A DNA stretch of 64,000 nucleotides from Echinostoma caproni (taxonomy: Eukaryota; Platyhelminthes; Trematoda; Plagiorchiida; Echinostomatidae), in the NCBI GenBank assembly GCA_900618425.1, contig UZAN01039583.1, positions 19,986 to 83,985 of the forward strand. The letters are read 5' to 3'. Of this stretch, positions 35,235 through 48,535 are shown piece after piece. The translations under genes were made by a program, and so were the position numbers. The notes under the pieces were generated by a model, which was given only the letters and a program-made list of their open reading frames with translations, ran no database searches and was not told the DNA's origin. How positions within the stretch are numbered: the stretch's first letter is position 1; every line of letters starts with the position of its first letter.

Positions 35235-38006
35235 CTGTTGCGGGGGCAGAGAACAAAAAAGATTTTTTTTACCAGCAAAACAAAATGATTTTTTGTATTT
35301 TTTATAATTTTAATTTCAGTTTAGAGCTGTTTGATGTGAACCAGGTTCTTGAGTTAGGAATAGAAATTATGAATGCAACTTCATGGTACTGAATAATTTA
35401 TAAAGGAGGCAAGATTCAAACAAATGATGAAACAGTAAACAACACACGTAAAAAACACACACAAGCAAAGAAGTTCTTATCGGTGACGTTTATTAATCAT
35501 TTACTAGAAGTGGATGGCTGACTTCAGGCTAAGTTGAAAGTTGGGTGTGGTGTGAACCACTAGGTTTTCCCATATTTTAAGCTAGGTGTTATTGTTTTGC
35601 TGCCAGAAAGTTGAATAGTACATGCGGTAGCCACTTGTTTGGCTAGCACATAAATAATTGCTTTTCTCCTTATGGATGTTGGAATGAGTCATTTGTGGCT
35701 CCAGAGGGGATTTACCATACTCCAATGACCATATGAAAATAGTGCTCTTATAACATTTGTGCTACTGTAGATACTCAAATTGACTCAAACCTAACACAAC
35801 CTTGTCGTTTGTCGACTGCTTAATTTGTATTTTTTAATATGCCCACTAGTGATACAAGTGAACAGGTGGGGTTCCAGCTCCCGACGGTTTCTCACTGTGT
35901 TTATGGACGACGGCTGTCTTGGACCTCTGCTAAATACGATTCTGGCAATTGAAAACAGGGTTATATGTTATGCAACAATACCCAAGTGATTGTGACCATT
36001 GTGAGTGCTTACAGTTTATACCTTAGAGGAGATCTATGAGTATAACTTCGTCGGGTTCCTACGGACGGCAATATTGAGGGCGAATTATGGTGGTGTATCT
36101 CACTGTTTCATGTCCTATCAATTAGAAGTTTGACCGACCAGTAGCTACCTGTACTTGGTAATTTTTCACAGTTCAGCGAAATAACTTTGAGCAATCATGC
36201 ACTTATGGCCTTGAGTAATAAACCTCAGTTTCATTTCATCACTGAATAGTGGAATCATATATATTTACCAACTTTCTCTGAAGCAGTTTATTGTTAAGTG
36301 TCGGCTCAACAAGTTGGGTATCTCAACCAGAACGGAATAATAACGCCTACACTGCAAATAGTGGACCGGGATCGAACCGTAGTCCAATCTTTTGTTTACC
36401 CTATACGCTCAATATATCTCACTAAGTAAGTAAGCATAATCAGTTCTCTCTACAGTCGTTTCAGTGTCAGATTCATGTGAATAGAAAGAGTAATCCATTA
36501 TTTCTTACAAATTTTCCGGTAAAAGACAAAAATATATATCAGTTACCACTCTTTGCTCGTCTCGAAGGAAATTCCTTCAATGGTTCAAAAGCATTAATAA
36601 TTTGTTTTGTATAAAAAGCAATGAATGCATGAGCTGAAACGTATGACGGCATTAGAGAATAGACTAAACATGCTAGGATTCCTCCAGCAATGTGAACCTA
36701 TTCATTCATAAGGGGATTGCACGTGGGGCTTCAAATGTGGAAAGCAAGGATACAGCGCACTTGATACCCGTGGTGGCTGATCAGTCCCTTTTACTTTCGC
36801 TGTACATCATACAGCTTAACCCATCTCTGTGGCTTGGTGTGGACATTACAACCAGATCGTTTCCATATAGCGGATGAGTCCAGACCAAATCTAAACAGTT
36901 ATGAAAAGTTTCAGCGCTTTCTTTTCTAGGTTTGGTTCGCTCTGAATGCCCCAGAGTTGAATCATGCGACTCAATCAAACAATCGGTTGAGTATTCCTTT
37001 TTCGGTTTGTTGGCTGTACGTTTATTCTATCAAACATTGTACAGGACAAAAGTGTGCTACATAATGTATGCAAGGAATCATGTTGGAGATGATATCACAA
37101 GAGTGGCAGTCCTCTACTTTCGCGACATTGTATTTCTGCAAAAGCGCTTTGTATAAGTAAATAGTATTATCAAAACAAATGTATATAAATAAAGGAAAAA
37201 GGATGTTTTAAAGATATAGATTTGTTGTACATAGAAAAGCTCTTTGTATTATTAATATTATAAATTCAGGAAAATAACTCAAAGCAAAAAAGTGGCAGTG
37301 TGAATTACATCTCACATTATGGTGATCTGTAAAACAATGTAATCTGATGGATTATACTGTTGACATATCATCCACTATTTTGGTCCTTTAGAGAAAGAAA
37401 ATCACGGTATATTTCATCTTTGTAAGCAACTAGCACTTCCCGATAGACGGGATTTTGATGGGTCTGAAGCGCAAAGCAAAGGAAAGCAATTTATCAACCC
37501 CGAATGAGGAATCAATTTCAACATGAGCTGACTCTGTCTATTAATCAGAATTGGTCCTTTTTCTGGTACGGGGACGGCATTGGAAACTATTAGGTTTATC
37601 CCAAGCTATTGTGACTTCATTTTGTGTTGCTCCCGGTTCGCTCTATTTCTCAATGAAAGCACCTACCATAGTTACGTCAATATTTTTGAAACAAAGAACT
37701 TACTATATTACTTGAAGTTTGATAAATAAAATTTCTTTCACGTATACAACGTGCGCAACAGAAGTGATAATTTTGACGTGAAACATCATTGTCAACTCCG
37801 ATATTCGTTCGATATGAATTCATGAGATATTCAAGTTATTCACGCTTTTTATGAAATATCTTGCAGAACGGTGTTCATATATTCAGTCTTTCAAAGAGTT
37901 TAAAGTTAGAAAGCGATACGCTTCAGATACAGAACGTTTTGTTTTTAAGAGAATACGAGTTTATCGGAGACAACGCCCTAAACGAATTGGGCAATCAGTA
38001 ACTCAC
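35235..38006 (-). other. PKG intron 5
   Basis: 2772 bp. It contains the B-box-bearing fragment at 36340; otherwise AT-rich sequence with nothing recognised. Confidence 0.84.
36340..36425 (-). repeat. possible tRNA-like SINE fragment
   Basis: The reverse complement has CTACGGTTCGATCCCGGTCC, a good B box (36367-36378). No matching A box at tRNA spacing or acceptor-stem pairing was seen, so a true tRNA gene is unlikely. It lies in PKG intron 5. Confidence 0.4.
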
Positions 38007-38078
38007 TCATAATCCAGAGCCAGGCATGTCGCTCCATCCGGTTCTGTTGCGATAATGTTGGCCGTTCTTAGGTGCTCA
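38007..38078 (-). CDS. PKG: PKG exon e: CNB-B cGMP-contact segment
   Basis: A 72-nt exon. Acceptor gtctttaag, donor ATGA|gtgagt. It completes Gly and encodes EHLRTANIIATEPDGATCLALDY. LRTAN is the conserved arginine (cyclic phosphate contact) followed by the threonine that favours cGMP over cAMP in this family, so site B keeps the cGMP-selective residue. It is too short to show as a long open frame and was found by reading for the expected motif between exons d and f. Confidence 0.92.
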
Positions 38079-38548
38079 CTTAAAGACGACAATGAACAAG
38101 AGAGACAAATCCAGCAGTTTTCAACAGTGTTATTGGGTGGGCCCAACCAAATCGGTTGATCAAATGGGCATACCATTTGTGACGAGGTAAAACAAACATG
38201 AATCTATTGCTTTGACAAAACAGTGCTTTTTATTACGCTGATTGCTTGCAACGCCAGTCACTATTGAGACAGATAACGGATTTTTGTTAGATTTCCACCA
38301 CCGATTTCTGATGACTAGCAGTATTATTTCGAGACCGGATGAGAAATCCTCGGAAATCGTGGGATATTTTCATTTAATTCTGATTTACTAGCCTGATTGA
38401 CATTTTTTGCCGCAACTTAGACACAAACCACTATCCAGTGCTGTAGATCTGCAATCAAAAAATATTGTTTTTACATTCCAAATAAAACTGCACTTAGGAA
38501 GTATATCTTTTCCACAAGTATAATGTTGTTCTTCCTCTGTAACTTTGA

Positions 38549-38573
38549 TTGAATCTTGAATCTTGAATCTTGA
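38549..38573. repeat. 7-bp tandem repeat (TTGAATC)
   Basis: Three complete TTGAATC units and a partial fourth, in PKG intron 4. Confidence 0.85.
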
Positions 38574-39692
38574 AAATCTTTTCCTATCTCGTGCACAACC
38601 TCTTTTCACCAATCCAAATATGTAACAGCAGTAGTCCATAAATAGGAGATAAAATCAATTTTGACAAAGTACAAATATGAAATAAAGTGGTCCAATAAGA
38701 AACATTTCTTTGTTTTATCGAGGAGGTGTTTTTTGTAACGATCAAGAGATTAGATGTTTAAATCACTTGATTTGCGGCGCCCTCGGCTTTTCTTAAACAA
38801 TAAACTGAACTTTCTATGAACATCTTGGGTATGAATGAAACACTGTAAGACCGTGAAAACTGATACCTGAGAGACTGTGGGGTGTGTATATATCAACCGT
38901 AAGAAAAAACCCTTTTGTAAGAAAACACAATATGGAACAAACTCTGTTGCGGTGATTCTTCTACAGGCTAATGCATCACAATTTATATCAAACTGTTTAG
39001 TAGGGGAAGATATCGTGACAAGTTGGAAAAGAAATCATCAACATTCCAGTTTCATGACAGGATGTTGCTCATACTTTGGTTCTGACACATACGCATTGGT
39101 TTGGGTCATGAGAGGTGGGTGAAGGATGAATGTGTCGTGTACGGTGTTGTTCATGGAAGACCGAATATTTTTACGAGTGTTTTTTGGGAGCATAGGGGGG
39201 GGGGTGTATGTAGGAGGATTCCGATCGCTTCCGCTGTGACTCCTAATACTCTTAGATCGACTACTGGAATTTAAGTACAGGGGTCGAAGCGCCTTGGCCA
39301 CATTAACTAACATTTTGTTTCCAATAGGTGTGAGACCATTGAGCTTTCGATAGTCTTTATACCTCACCTATTCAACCAGGCCGGGCAATGCTCATCTACT
39401 TGTTCAAATAAACGTTTACTCATACGGCCATTACATCTTGTCCAACAGGAATAGGTAAATAAGTACACACAGTAAGCGACGGCAGAAACAGGCAATTAAT
39501 CTTTGAGTTGAGAGTATAATGGGGCCGTTTTCTAAATTATTGGTGACGGAGTAATAAATTGTTGTGCAGCTGGTACTTTAGGGGACTATAATCCTATTGG
39601 ATGCGTGAATCAAAAATAAAGTTTCACTGAGAAAACAAGAGAACTCTATCACAAAGGGTTTGTTGTCCACATAAATTTCTATCATGATCAAC

Positions 39693-39760
39693 AAAAAGCA
39701 CTGAACAGCAGTTTCACCTTCTTGTCAGGAGTGTTTACGTTTTGTATCTGTGGACGGATT
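39693..39760 (+). repeat. dispersed repeat, family B copy
   Basis: AAGCACTGAACAGCAGTTTC then AGTGTTTACGTTTTGTATC, parallel to the copy at 22068. It lies in PKG intron 4. Confidence 0.4.
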
Positions 39761-40465
39761 CAAACAGCCAACATTGGTTTCAAAACCATTTGACTCGAAA
39801 TACACGCTCAGCGTTAGACACTCTAAGGCAATTACTCAATCAATTTTATATATAGTGATCGGTTTGGTCCATTCAATTATTAACACGAATTAGTGCCAGG
39901 GTGCACCGTTGTTGATTTGTTGATAATATTTTTTAATGAATAGATAAACCTCCTATGAGTGATCCGTTTCCTGATGAGCAATTAGTAGCAGGATCCAAAT
40001 CCACACATACCTAATTAAATAGGGTCAGAACATGTTAGCAACACTTGGACAACCACATCCGCTGTTCCGCATGACTCTGCAGCTCATTTCTCATTCGGAT
40101 TTGGAGATTAAATACTGGTGATTGCAATTTCCAGGTAGTATCAGAACATACGAGTATGGCATTTGCCATTCGGAAACATCATTATTGGAACCTCGGAAAA
40201 TAACGTGAGAGAGTGTAGGGTTAAACTTCAAATGAATCGAGCCGAGCCTCTCAAAGTCGAACAACCCGCTTCTGGAGGTCGGAACATTGTCTCACCAGCT
40301 CTGATATCTTAATGGAGCTCAGAAGATCGGTGTGAATTACAGGCAGATGGTGTTTATAGAGTATAAACAAATCCTATTATATCTGGTTACAACAAAACGG
40401 ATTGGTGTCGGTTGTCCACAAACCAAAAAAATGAGCATAACAAACAACACGCCGTGTTTGCTTAC

Positions 40466-40723
40466 CCTTTCAACGCTTTCTCCCCAAACCATTCACCTCG
40501 ACCGAGGTTGCGCACAAACTTGGCCGGTTGCGAGAAATCCACTTCCCCTTGATCATCCAGTGGATGTATGGTTACTTTTACCTGACCACTGCAGACGATA
40601 TAGAAATTGTCCCCTCGAGCACCTTGACGAATGACAAACTCATTCGGCTGGTATTTGATTTCGCTTAACTGATCCGCCAGTTGGGACAGCACGTTTTCCG
40701 GCAGTTTGGTGAACGTGGGGACA
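40466..40723 (-). CDS. PKG: PKG exon d: most of CNB-B
   Basis: The largest recovered exon (258 nt, 85 full codons). Acceptor ttattag, donor AAAGG|gtaagc. It encodes VPTFTKLPENVLSQLADQL, then FVIRQGARGDNFYIV (the RQGARGD motif is highly conserved in PKG), an acidic loop, and the cassette start GRGEWFGEKALKG. It ends with GG, completed by T from the next exon to Gly. The match to PKG CNB-B is close over the whole length. Confidence 0.96.
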
Positions 40724-43305
40724 CTAATAAACATCAATATGAATACTATCTATCACACTGAACGTGATTGGTGATGAATATAAAAGCAAAATAATGACAA
40801 ATCTACTTATGTAACTAATGATGTTGCATTCAGGTTTAGTACTTATTGAAGCTCAAGTGAAAGCTATAACGACTTGGTTCAAATGAATTCTAACACTTTC
40901 CTTAGTTGGAACTCCAATGGAAGAAAGGGTTTAATATCAGCAATTATAGTTTTTCTGTCTGGTAATCAGGAAAGGTGCTTTATACAAGATGGAGAAGCTA
41001 AAACACCGGAGAAAGCGTAGAGTATTTCGAATCCCGATGATACCACATTTCGAAATCAACTTCATGAATACATAATCAATAAAAATGAAACAAAATATGT
41101 TTCCATTGACCGTCGGTGGTTCATAATTCTGTGTTATGGTATATGATGAACATTTGGTGGCTCGACTCCCATTATTACGAGGTCGTGAAAGGTTGAGAAA
41201 GAGAGCTGGCAAACTAAGTTAAATGACTGATCTAGTGGGAACAACAAGAATAACAACATGGCGATAACGAGGAATCAATGACAAAGGGGATACTTTTTCA
41301 CAGAATGAACGATGATAAACACGAATCACTGAAGAGTGAGTGCGATTGAATACAGATCGACTGGTTTCACACGTGAGTGAGGGATTGGTAGTTTGTAACA
41401 CAGGACTACTGGTCGATAGCATCATTGTTCAGCGGAATACAATGAATCGAACTTCACCGAGTACTGCCAGACTCATAATGTATATAAGGCAGGCCACATT
41501 TGGGGGAGGGGGCGATAAAAGGAAACGAACGTCGATGGTTAATACACAGAGTACATAGTCCAACTGTGCACGCATATCATGGCAAGCATTCTGGTCTGAC
41601 AAAAGGTGAACACAAGCATGCCACTGCTGTCGGTTTGCTGCCATGGACCGTCAGCGTTTCCAGTTGCAGAGATTTTGGACCCCAACCTGGAAGACGGGAA
41701 ACACCAAACTGAGGTTGATGTGATGGCAGATTAGAGCGCCTAATACACCCCACCCCTGCGGGTTAGACTCATTATCAAGTAAATTACAAGAGAGTTTTCA
41801 ACACCAATCGTGTGCAAATCTATCTGCAACATGTTTCTGAATCAACTTAACTTTGTGGGAAACGGTCCTGATAGTTTCGTAATGTTCTCCTTTATTAGTT
41901 AATTTTTGTATTCAACCAGATAACTACAAGACATCTTTTCAGAAAAAGTATAAAGTGACCTTACGGGTTACATGGTATAAGTAAAGGTAGAAAACACTAG
42001 CCCATTTCCGTGACGTGTTTCGCATTTCGAGAGCCAATGTTGCGTAATACTTGCACTTCTTGAGCGTTAGGGGCGCAAAATATGAAGTTTCTGTTTTTGG
42101 TCCGTGTTACTCCTTTCTTTGTAATTATTAGGTGCCCACCTGATTCATTCAAAGATACGTCTGCTATTACCCGTTTGGATTGTTTTATGTGTAGAACCAC
42201 AACGTTAGGAGTTATATTCGTTGACAGGCGCTATGTGAATACTTTTTGCGGATGTCAAGAAGGCATTTCTCCGAAAGCAACCAATTAGTTCATTTAGTCA
42301 GTAAATAATGTGCCGGGAATCCTAAAGCTAGTGGGGGTGCAGCAATCTGACATCATTTGTCATCACTTCGACTGCTCATGGTCTGGAATTAGTTTTATCA
42401 TTTACACGATAAAATAACCCTAATTGTGGTTTAACCAAGAAGTGTCAGGTGGTTAGACTCGTGAATCGCTAGCTTACTTTAATCTCTGGTATTTCCGCTT
42501 TGACCGCATCAGTTTATTCATACCAGTGCCAAATGAAGGTTTCTAATCAAACTGGTTGAGATAAATTATATCTTTATCGTTGTGGACGAAGTCAATGATA
42601 AAATGTTCAAGAGGAAGCTCGACAGCGTCCTGCGAACAATGTGGTATGCAGATCTATCATGAATGAGATCTTCGAGTCTGTGGTGAGTGAGTTCATACGG
42701 GAAATTACCCTCTGCCTCTAATTGAAGAACATTGAACATTGAAAGACCATATATAGTCCAGGTTGGGTACAGCTCAAACAAAACAGCCTTTCTATGAAAG
42801 GCGTCTGTGGTACAAACTTTGTAATTGATGGTTCATATGCAATGCTGATGAACTTCAACCACAACTCAAATCCAATGTTCTTGACTGTATTGTTGAGCAA
42901 ATAAACTAAGGAATTTGCAACAAGTCTGAAGAAACATCATTCGGAATCGAGAACGCGCATGCTACAGCACTAATCACAATTGATCAGGAGGGAAATGAAG
43001 CTATGAGCTTCACAGTTTGTTGGTAAATCACCAGCTACATATACCGTAGCATTGGATCTGAGGGCATTTGTACCGGAGTGTTACCATTCATTCATTCATT
43101 CATTCATTCATTCATTCATTCATTCATTCATTCATTGAGTCAGTCAGTCAGCCAGTCAGTTAGTCAGTCTTACAGTCTGTCTTTCTGTCTGTCTGTGGAT
43201 CGGTTATTGTTGGTGTTGTTGTTGTTGTTGTTCGTGAAGGTGGTGACATAGAAGCAAGCAGGCACTCGAAACAACAAAAAAATACGACAAAAACAATGGG
43301 TATAC
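40724..43305 (-). other. PKG intron 3
   Basis: 2582 bp. It contains the compound microsatellite that ends close to exon c. No gene. Confidence 0.85.
43085..43232. repeat. compound microsatellite
   Basis: Thirteen CATT units (43085-43136) pass into imperfect CAGT units, then CTGT units up to about 43197, then TGT triplets (43206-43232). It lies 74 bp below the donor end of PKG exon c, within intron 3. Confidence 0.95.
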
Positions 43306-43411
43306 CTTTTCAAGAACGCTATACGGCTCTTGTGGCGTTGAATGTTTTTCTTGCGCAAGATAGTTTGAAATGATTTGCGGTCAATGGCCCACAACTGACA
43401 TGCTGTGGTAG
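43306..43411 (-). CDS. PKG: PKG exon c: end of CNB-A
   Basis: Acceptor ccgtacag, donor AAAAG|gtatac. It encodes 34 full codons, TTACQLWAIDRKSFQTI through to RIAFLK, with a trailing AG completing Ser in the next exon (FLKSVPTF, a PKG hallmark at the CNB-A/CNB-B border). LWAIDRxxFQTI is the conserved end of the CNB-A beta-barrel followed by its C helix. A second possible acceptor, nine bases downstream in the same phase (exon edge 43402), would remove three more residues and is less likely. Confidence 0.92.
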
Positions 43412-44039
43412 CTGTACGGATACATTTGTTTAAGGTGGGCGAATAGTGGGCAATGGAGGAGGGTGGGGGCGAAGAAACGGAACAAGGTGAAACGATTTCG
43501 GACAAGGGCAAGTTTACGCATACGTATTTTGCAATATTAAAAATTAAAAGAAGCAGGATTATGAACATAGCTAATTTGTTAGAACGATAAAATTAGTGAC
43601 CAACTAAGCTGAAGTTTGATGTGACTACGAACGAAGTTAAGATGATTCCTTTAGTTCAAATAAGTGTTTCGTCACATTTCAGTTTATTTATATTGCATTT
43701 CGCTGTTCACTATAACCGACTTCATGAATAATGTTTTTGCATACATGGCTTAACCATCATAAAACAGGATGCCGCACACTATAGAAAAACAGCTTTAATC
43801 TCGGTGGATACAATCAGGATAGAACCCATGACCACATCGGCAAAGCACAAATGTACAAACCGATTGACAACCAAGAAGATTACCAGCTTCTGTTTCAATT
43901 GTTGTGTGTTATAATACATTACATAGTGTGACCCATAATTCGGGCATTAAAGTGACACCTGATTGAACACTTATGACTCGATCCAGAACATTCTGAAATG
44001 AAATACCTGTTACAACAAGTTTGTTCACATTTATCGTGT

Positions 44040-44275
44040 CTGATCCTTTTTGCTTTCAATCGGTTTGCACGTTATCGCGCTCGCTAGTCTTTGTTACCTT
44101 CATACCTTTACGCAAATTTTGTTGGTGCGTACTGGAACATTTCCGATGACGCGGGAACCTAAATATAAACGTCTACCACAACCATAAATCTTTTGATTTT
44201 ACCAGTAAGTAGTAACTGGGTGGATGGTGAGTTAAGAAACTCGCCAGGACTGTCCGTAGTCGATGTAATTCACAC
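44040..44275 (+). repeat. dispersed repeat, family A copy 2
   Basis: Has GCACGTTATCGCGCTCGC, then AGTAGTAACTGGGTGG, then ACTGTCCGTAGTCGATG, collinear with the copy at 33195. It lies in PKG intron 2. Confidence 0.55.
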
Positions 44276-44711
44276 CTGTTTCAAAACTAGTCAACCGAAC
44301 CCACCACCACCTATCTTTCCCCGTTTTATATTACCACACACAGTCTTTGATTGTCTGCAGCATTCTTTCTGAAACTGGAATGTAAAAATGTGTGTTCAAT
44401 AGATAAAGTTACTAACGATACTTTTATGTGATAAATTTTATTTCATGATGAATAAAAAATGGTAAACTACTTTCTAAGACAAATTTTCATCTCGTTTTGA
44501 GAACTCGGCGATAAGTAAATTAGTTTGCCCCTGTCGAAAATGTTGATATCATTGCTTGAAATGTAACTACCTGCGATCTTTTCACTGTGCGATATTTTCA
44601 AGATTGTTTTGTCAACACCCTTTTAAGAGATCAAAAAAAGAAGCCGCCATTTGGAGTATTCAAATATAGATCGAGAAAAACGAGGTAAACCGTGATGTCA
44701 ATAGAAGGCGT

Positions 44712-44758
44712 CACTCAGTCAGCCGGTCATTCATTCATTCATCCAGTCAGTCGGTCTC
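44712..44758. repeat. CAGT and CATT microsatellite
   Basis: A short tract with CAGT, three CATT units and again CAGT, made of the same two units as the compound tract at 43085. Confidence 0.8.
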
Positions 44759-45845
44759 GGGAAATATACCAAGTTAGGTTCTGTTCCTTTGGGTAATCGA
44801 AGATAGTTTTGACAAATATCAATTTAAATAATTTCCAAATATTGTTGGTTTAATTTTCTTTGGAATGTCAAGCAGACGGATTCCAGCAAAAACGGATACT
44901 GCCATACAGGGAATGCATAGATGTTTCAAAGCAAACAAATCCAATTCAGCAAAAAAAATCAATACTATCGTGTGGCAGATGCCAGGTGTCGTGAACACAT
45001 TAGGTTAAAGCTTTTTCCGATGAAATGAAGTTGCAATCTTAGACAGCATTTTTTTATTGATTATCCCACACCACTGCTCACAAGTAATTGTGAGTCAAAT
45101 GTGACGTATTCTTTTCCAGCAACCAAAACAGAGAAAACTCTACGAGCCTGTTTGCTTCGGGTCATTTCCGTATATGGATTAGTTGTAGTCAACAGTCAGC
45201 ATGTTGGAGTAGCGCAATACATAGATGGGGGTTTCCTCTGGTAAAGCTCGTTTGAAGATTGGTTCGACATCAAATCATCCATCCGTTATTGACAACTTTC
45301 AGAGCACCTGCATTATGATCACTTATCTGCCGCGGCCATATTGCTCTGTCCTTATCGCTTGAGTCGTCAAAGCAGAAACGGAGTATGTTCTCTACTTTCT
45401 GGTCCGCGATCACGGATTTACGTGTTTTGCTTGGCCATAGCTAGCGGCTACCCTANGTTAAGTTTGATGCGTTGAATACATGTGAATGGCACATGTGAAC
45501 TACTAGCCGGTTTCATTTTTCTTTTTTTTCTACTGTGTCGTCGCATACTCTCATACTCCGGCAGTTCGAACTCTGGAAACGTTAGTCTAACTTCTATTTC
45601 TGATCTTAGTATCCTCTATATTTCTTACATTTACCGTAGTGAGAGATTTATACATCCGTTCGACCTATGCGTCTGGAGCAAAACTAAACAGCACTGACTG
45701 AAAAACAAATTACTCGTTCCATCAGAGCAACCACTAAATGGAGGATCGGAATATGTGATTTCGTATGTTCATAACTTATGTTAAACCACAATGAGAAGCT
45801 CGCAGTGTATTTGCAACTATTCAGTTTAGATGTGGCTCGTTTGGG

Positions 45846-45890
45846 AGCCGATCAGGACTGTCCGAAGTGGTTTACATCACTCATTACCTT
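45846..45890 (+). repeat. dispersed repeat, family A end fragment
   Basis: CAGGACTGTCCGAAGTGG closely matches the end block of the copy at 44040 (CAGGACTGTCCGTAGTCG). Only this block is preserved. Confidence 0.35.
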
Positions 45891-48440
45891 AATACAAAAT
45901 CACGGGACAGCACCACGATGCCGTTTGCACCAGTTTGAACAAAATGGACGATGAGACTAGAGCATCACGTTGACATGAAACAATCGAGATGACACGGACA
46001 TATTGCACAAAAGCCAACTTGTTGAAACATGTTTGTTTTCAGGCACAATGCGACCTTACTGTGAACTTGTCTACATGGATGTATAAAACTGCTTATCGCA
46101 TTACGGGTCAGTCACCACCACCACCTCCACTACTTCGTCTTCATCCACATTTTAAGGTCACGCGGGTGGCATGAAACCAGTTGAACGAGGTAGATTGGTG
46201 AACGCTATTTCTGAATGCGACAGAGGTCACACAGAGCTGAAAAACAAAAGCAGCAGTCACTAGCCACACAAAGAAAGATGAATTTCAACGATCCGACCGA
46301 TCCATATATTATTAAATCCAGTTCATCAACTCTCCATTGTTATCGCTTATGAATATAAGCTTACAGTACAATCAAACGAATATGCCTGGGCTACTTGTTT
46401 TGAGTCTTAAGAATCAGACGGTTATGCGATTGAATGTTCCAAATCATTTGAGAAATATTGTTGCCAATACAGGTCAGTCGAACTGGTCAAACAACTCCCA
46501 TTGTTTTTGGGGAGAAACATTACTCATTCCGGTCACACCGCTTTCCACTACAAGTCAGATATGTGGCGCAAGTAAATGTATAATTCAGATATATGTGAAA
46601 AGCCGCATAATCGGCAAAAACTTTAACTACCCTTCTTTTATTGATTAATGTCATCGATAGAGCCGTTCAAAACATAGCCAAAAAGAACCTAGTACACTGT
46701 AAAACTGTATACATATCTGGCGAATAGAGAGAAATTTACAAGTTGCAAGTTGCAATCTTTCATCTTAAAGATGATTTTGCAATGCCTATTAAGGTAGTAG
46801 TAGATAAATCGATATCAGTTTGTTTCAGATTAATTATTGGTTTTCTCTTTCTCCTTCTCTCTCTCTCTGTATATGTATATATATACATAACGGTGAGTCT
46901 AAAATTCCTGTTAAGGATTGACATTTTTTCAAGTAAGGACACCGTTTTCAGTAATAAAATTGCAGACCTAGCAACAGTCTAAGTTAAACCTTATTTGCAG
47001 CCAAGAGAAAGTTTATATTGAATAGTAAAAGGCACTGAAATGGAACCAGCGATTTCAGTCTGGCGACGATGAAATTATTCGAAGCCAACGGGCTTGAAGA
47101 GTACTATACCCGTCTCCGGATCCTATAAGTTGAATGCACTATTGTTGTGCTACCTGCAGCAGGATTTTAAAAGTTCCGTAGTGTTAAACGGACAGAGACT
47201 AATATTGAGTTGTACAAGTTGTCACACCCGGCATAGCGATGCAGGACATTGAGAACGGAGACCAGAACATCACCGACATGTAACATTCTAATTTTGTATT
47301 GTGACCATAGCATATCCTTATAGTGTTGCTACGATTTACAGCAATATAATTTCGTTTAATCTCTTTGAGAAATCTCCCTGACTGAAAGATGACACAAAGT
47401 GGAGACTCTGCCATACCGAAAACCCAGGTGGAATAATACGAAGATTTCGAACTACCAGCGAGGAGGGAATCCGGGATTCTCTCGGACGCAATGTCATTAC
47501 TAATTCGCATTCTGAACCGCATATCCATAACATTCACTTTTCAAAACCTACCCCTCCCATCCCAATTAAGGACACGTTCATTATCGGTAACAATCCTCTG
47601 CGAGGGAAGCAATATACCTACAAAAATTTACCGTCTAGAAACACGCCGAACTCGCCTAAAGGCTCTTCACAGGTGAGGCCTTCGTTGTGATTTTCGACTC
47701 GCGAATCCTGGGTGAAGACGTAACGGACGACATCTTCAAGAAACATCGACAGCTTTTGCATACTCCGAGACCAGCAGTTGAGTACCGTCCGGAATTCCAC
47801 GCCCGATGAAAACTTATGTAAGTACCTTCGAGCACTGCGATATCTTGCGGAGCGAGCTTTTACGAACGCATCTATCAAAGAACATGATCGCCGATTTTTT
47901 GGATAGCTTATTGTTTTTGCCACAATACAAATTGAGAATTTTACGTGTGGATGATGTTCTGGTCTTCGTTCTCAATGTCCTGCATTACTGTGCCAGGCGT
48001 CACACAACTTGTACAGCTCAGTATTAGTCTCTTTTTGCTATGGTGGAATCGAACGAAATTCCGTCTTTTCAAGCTCTTTCTTACTCACGAATACCGCAAT
48101 GGCTTTAGTGAAACCATGCCTGAGGGGAATATATAAACAAATTTTAAAGTGAAGAAAAGTAAACAGAACACCATGGACAAACTTGGGACGTTAGGAACTG
48201 TCAATCGCACCCCGGCCCAATAGATATCACTAATGCCCATAAACCTAGAACAACAATACAGCCCAGTTGGTCCAGCGACAAATGCCACATTTGCGCAAAG
48301 CCGGGCTCTTTTATGCTAAACTGTGACCAGCCTGACAAAAAAGAAAACCGGCAAGAAAAGTTGTACATGTTCAAGTTAGATTGAATGGCACACTGAGGTA
48401 GTATTTTCAAGTCGTGAAACAATTATTAACCTGGGTTGAA

Positions 48441-48535
48441 GAGCTGGTGGATCATGCGCTTGACCAAAGGGTAGGCAGTGTTCATGTGCGGGTTCGAATT
48501 TCACCTAGGCTACTGAGTTTTTCACAATTTGATTA
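48441..48535 (+). repeat. tRNA-like SINE copy (family 2)
   Basis: Contains GTGCGGGTTCGAATTTCACC, a B box with one mismatch, then TAGGCTACTGAGTTTTTCAC. The same layout appears at 57775. A recognisable A box is weak. It lies in PKG intron 2. Confidence 0.5.

Larger units (their letters stand above)
38079..40465 (-). other. PKG intron 4
   Basis: 2387 bp. It contains the 7-bp tandem repeat at 38549, a G run at 39196-39204 and a family-B repeat at 39693. No gene. Confidence 0.84.
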
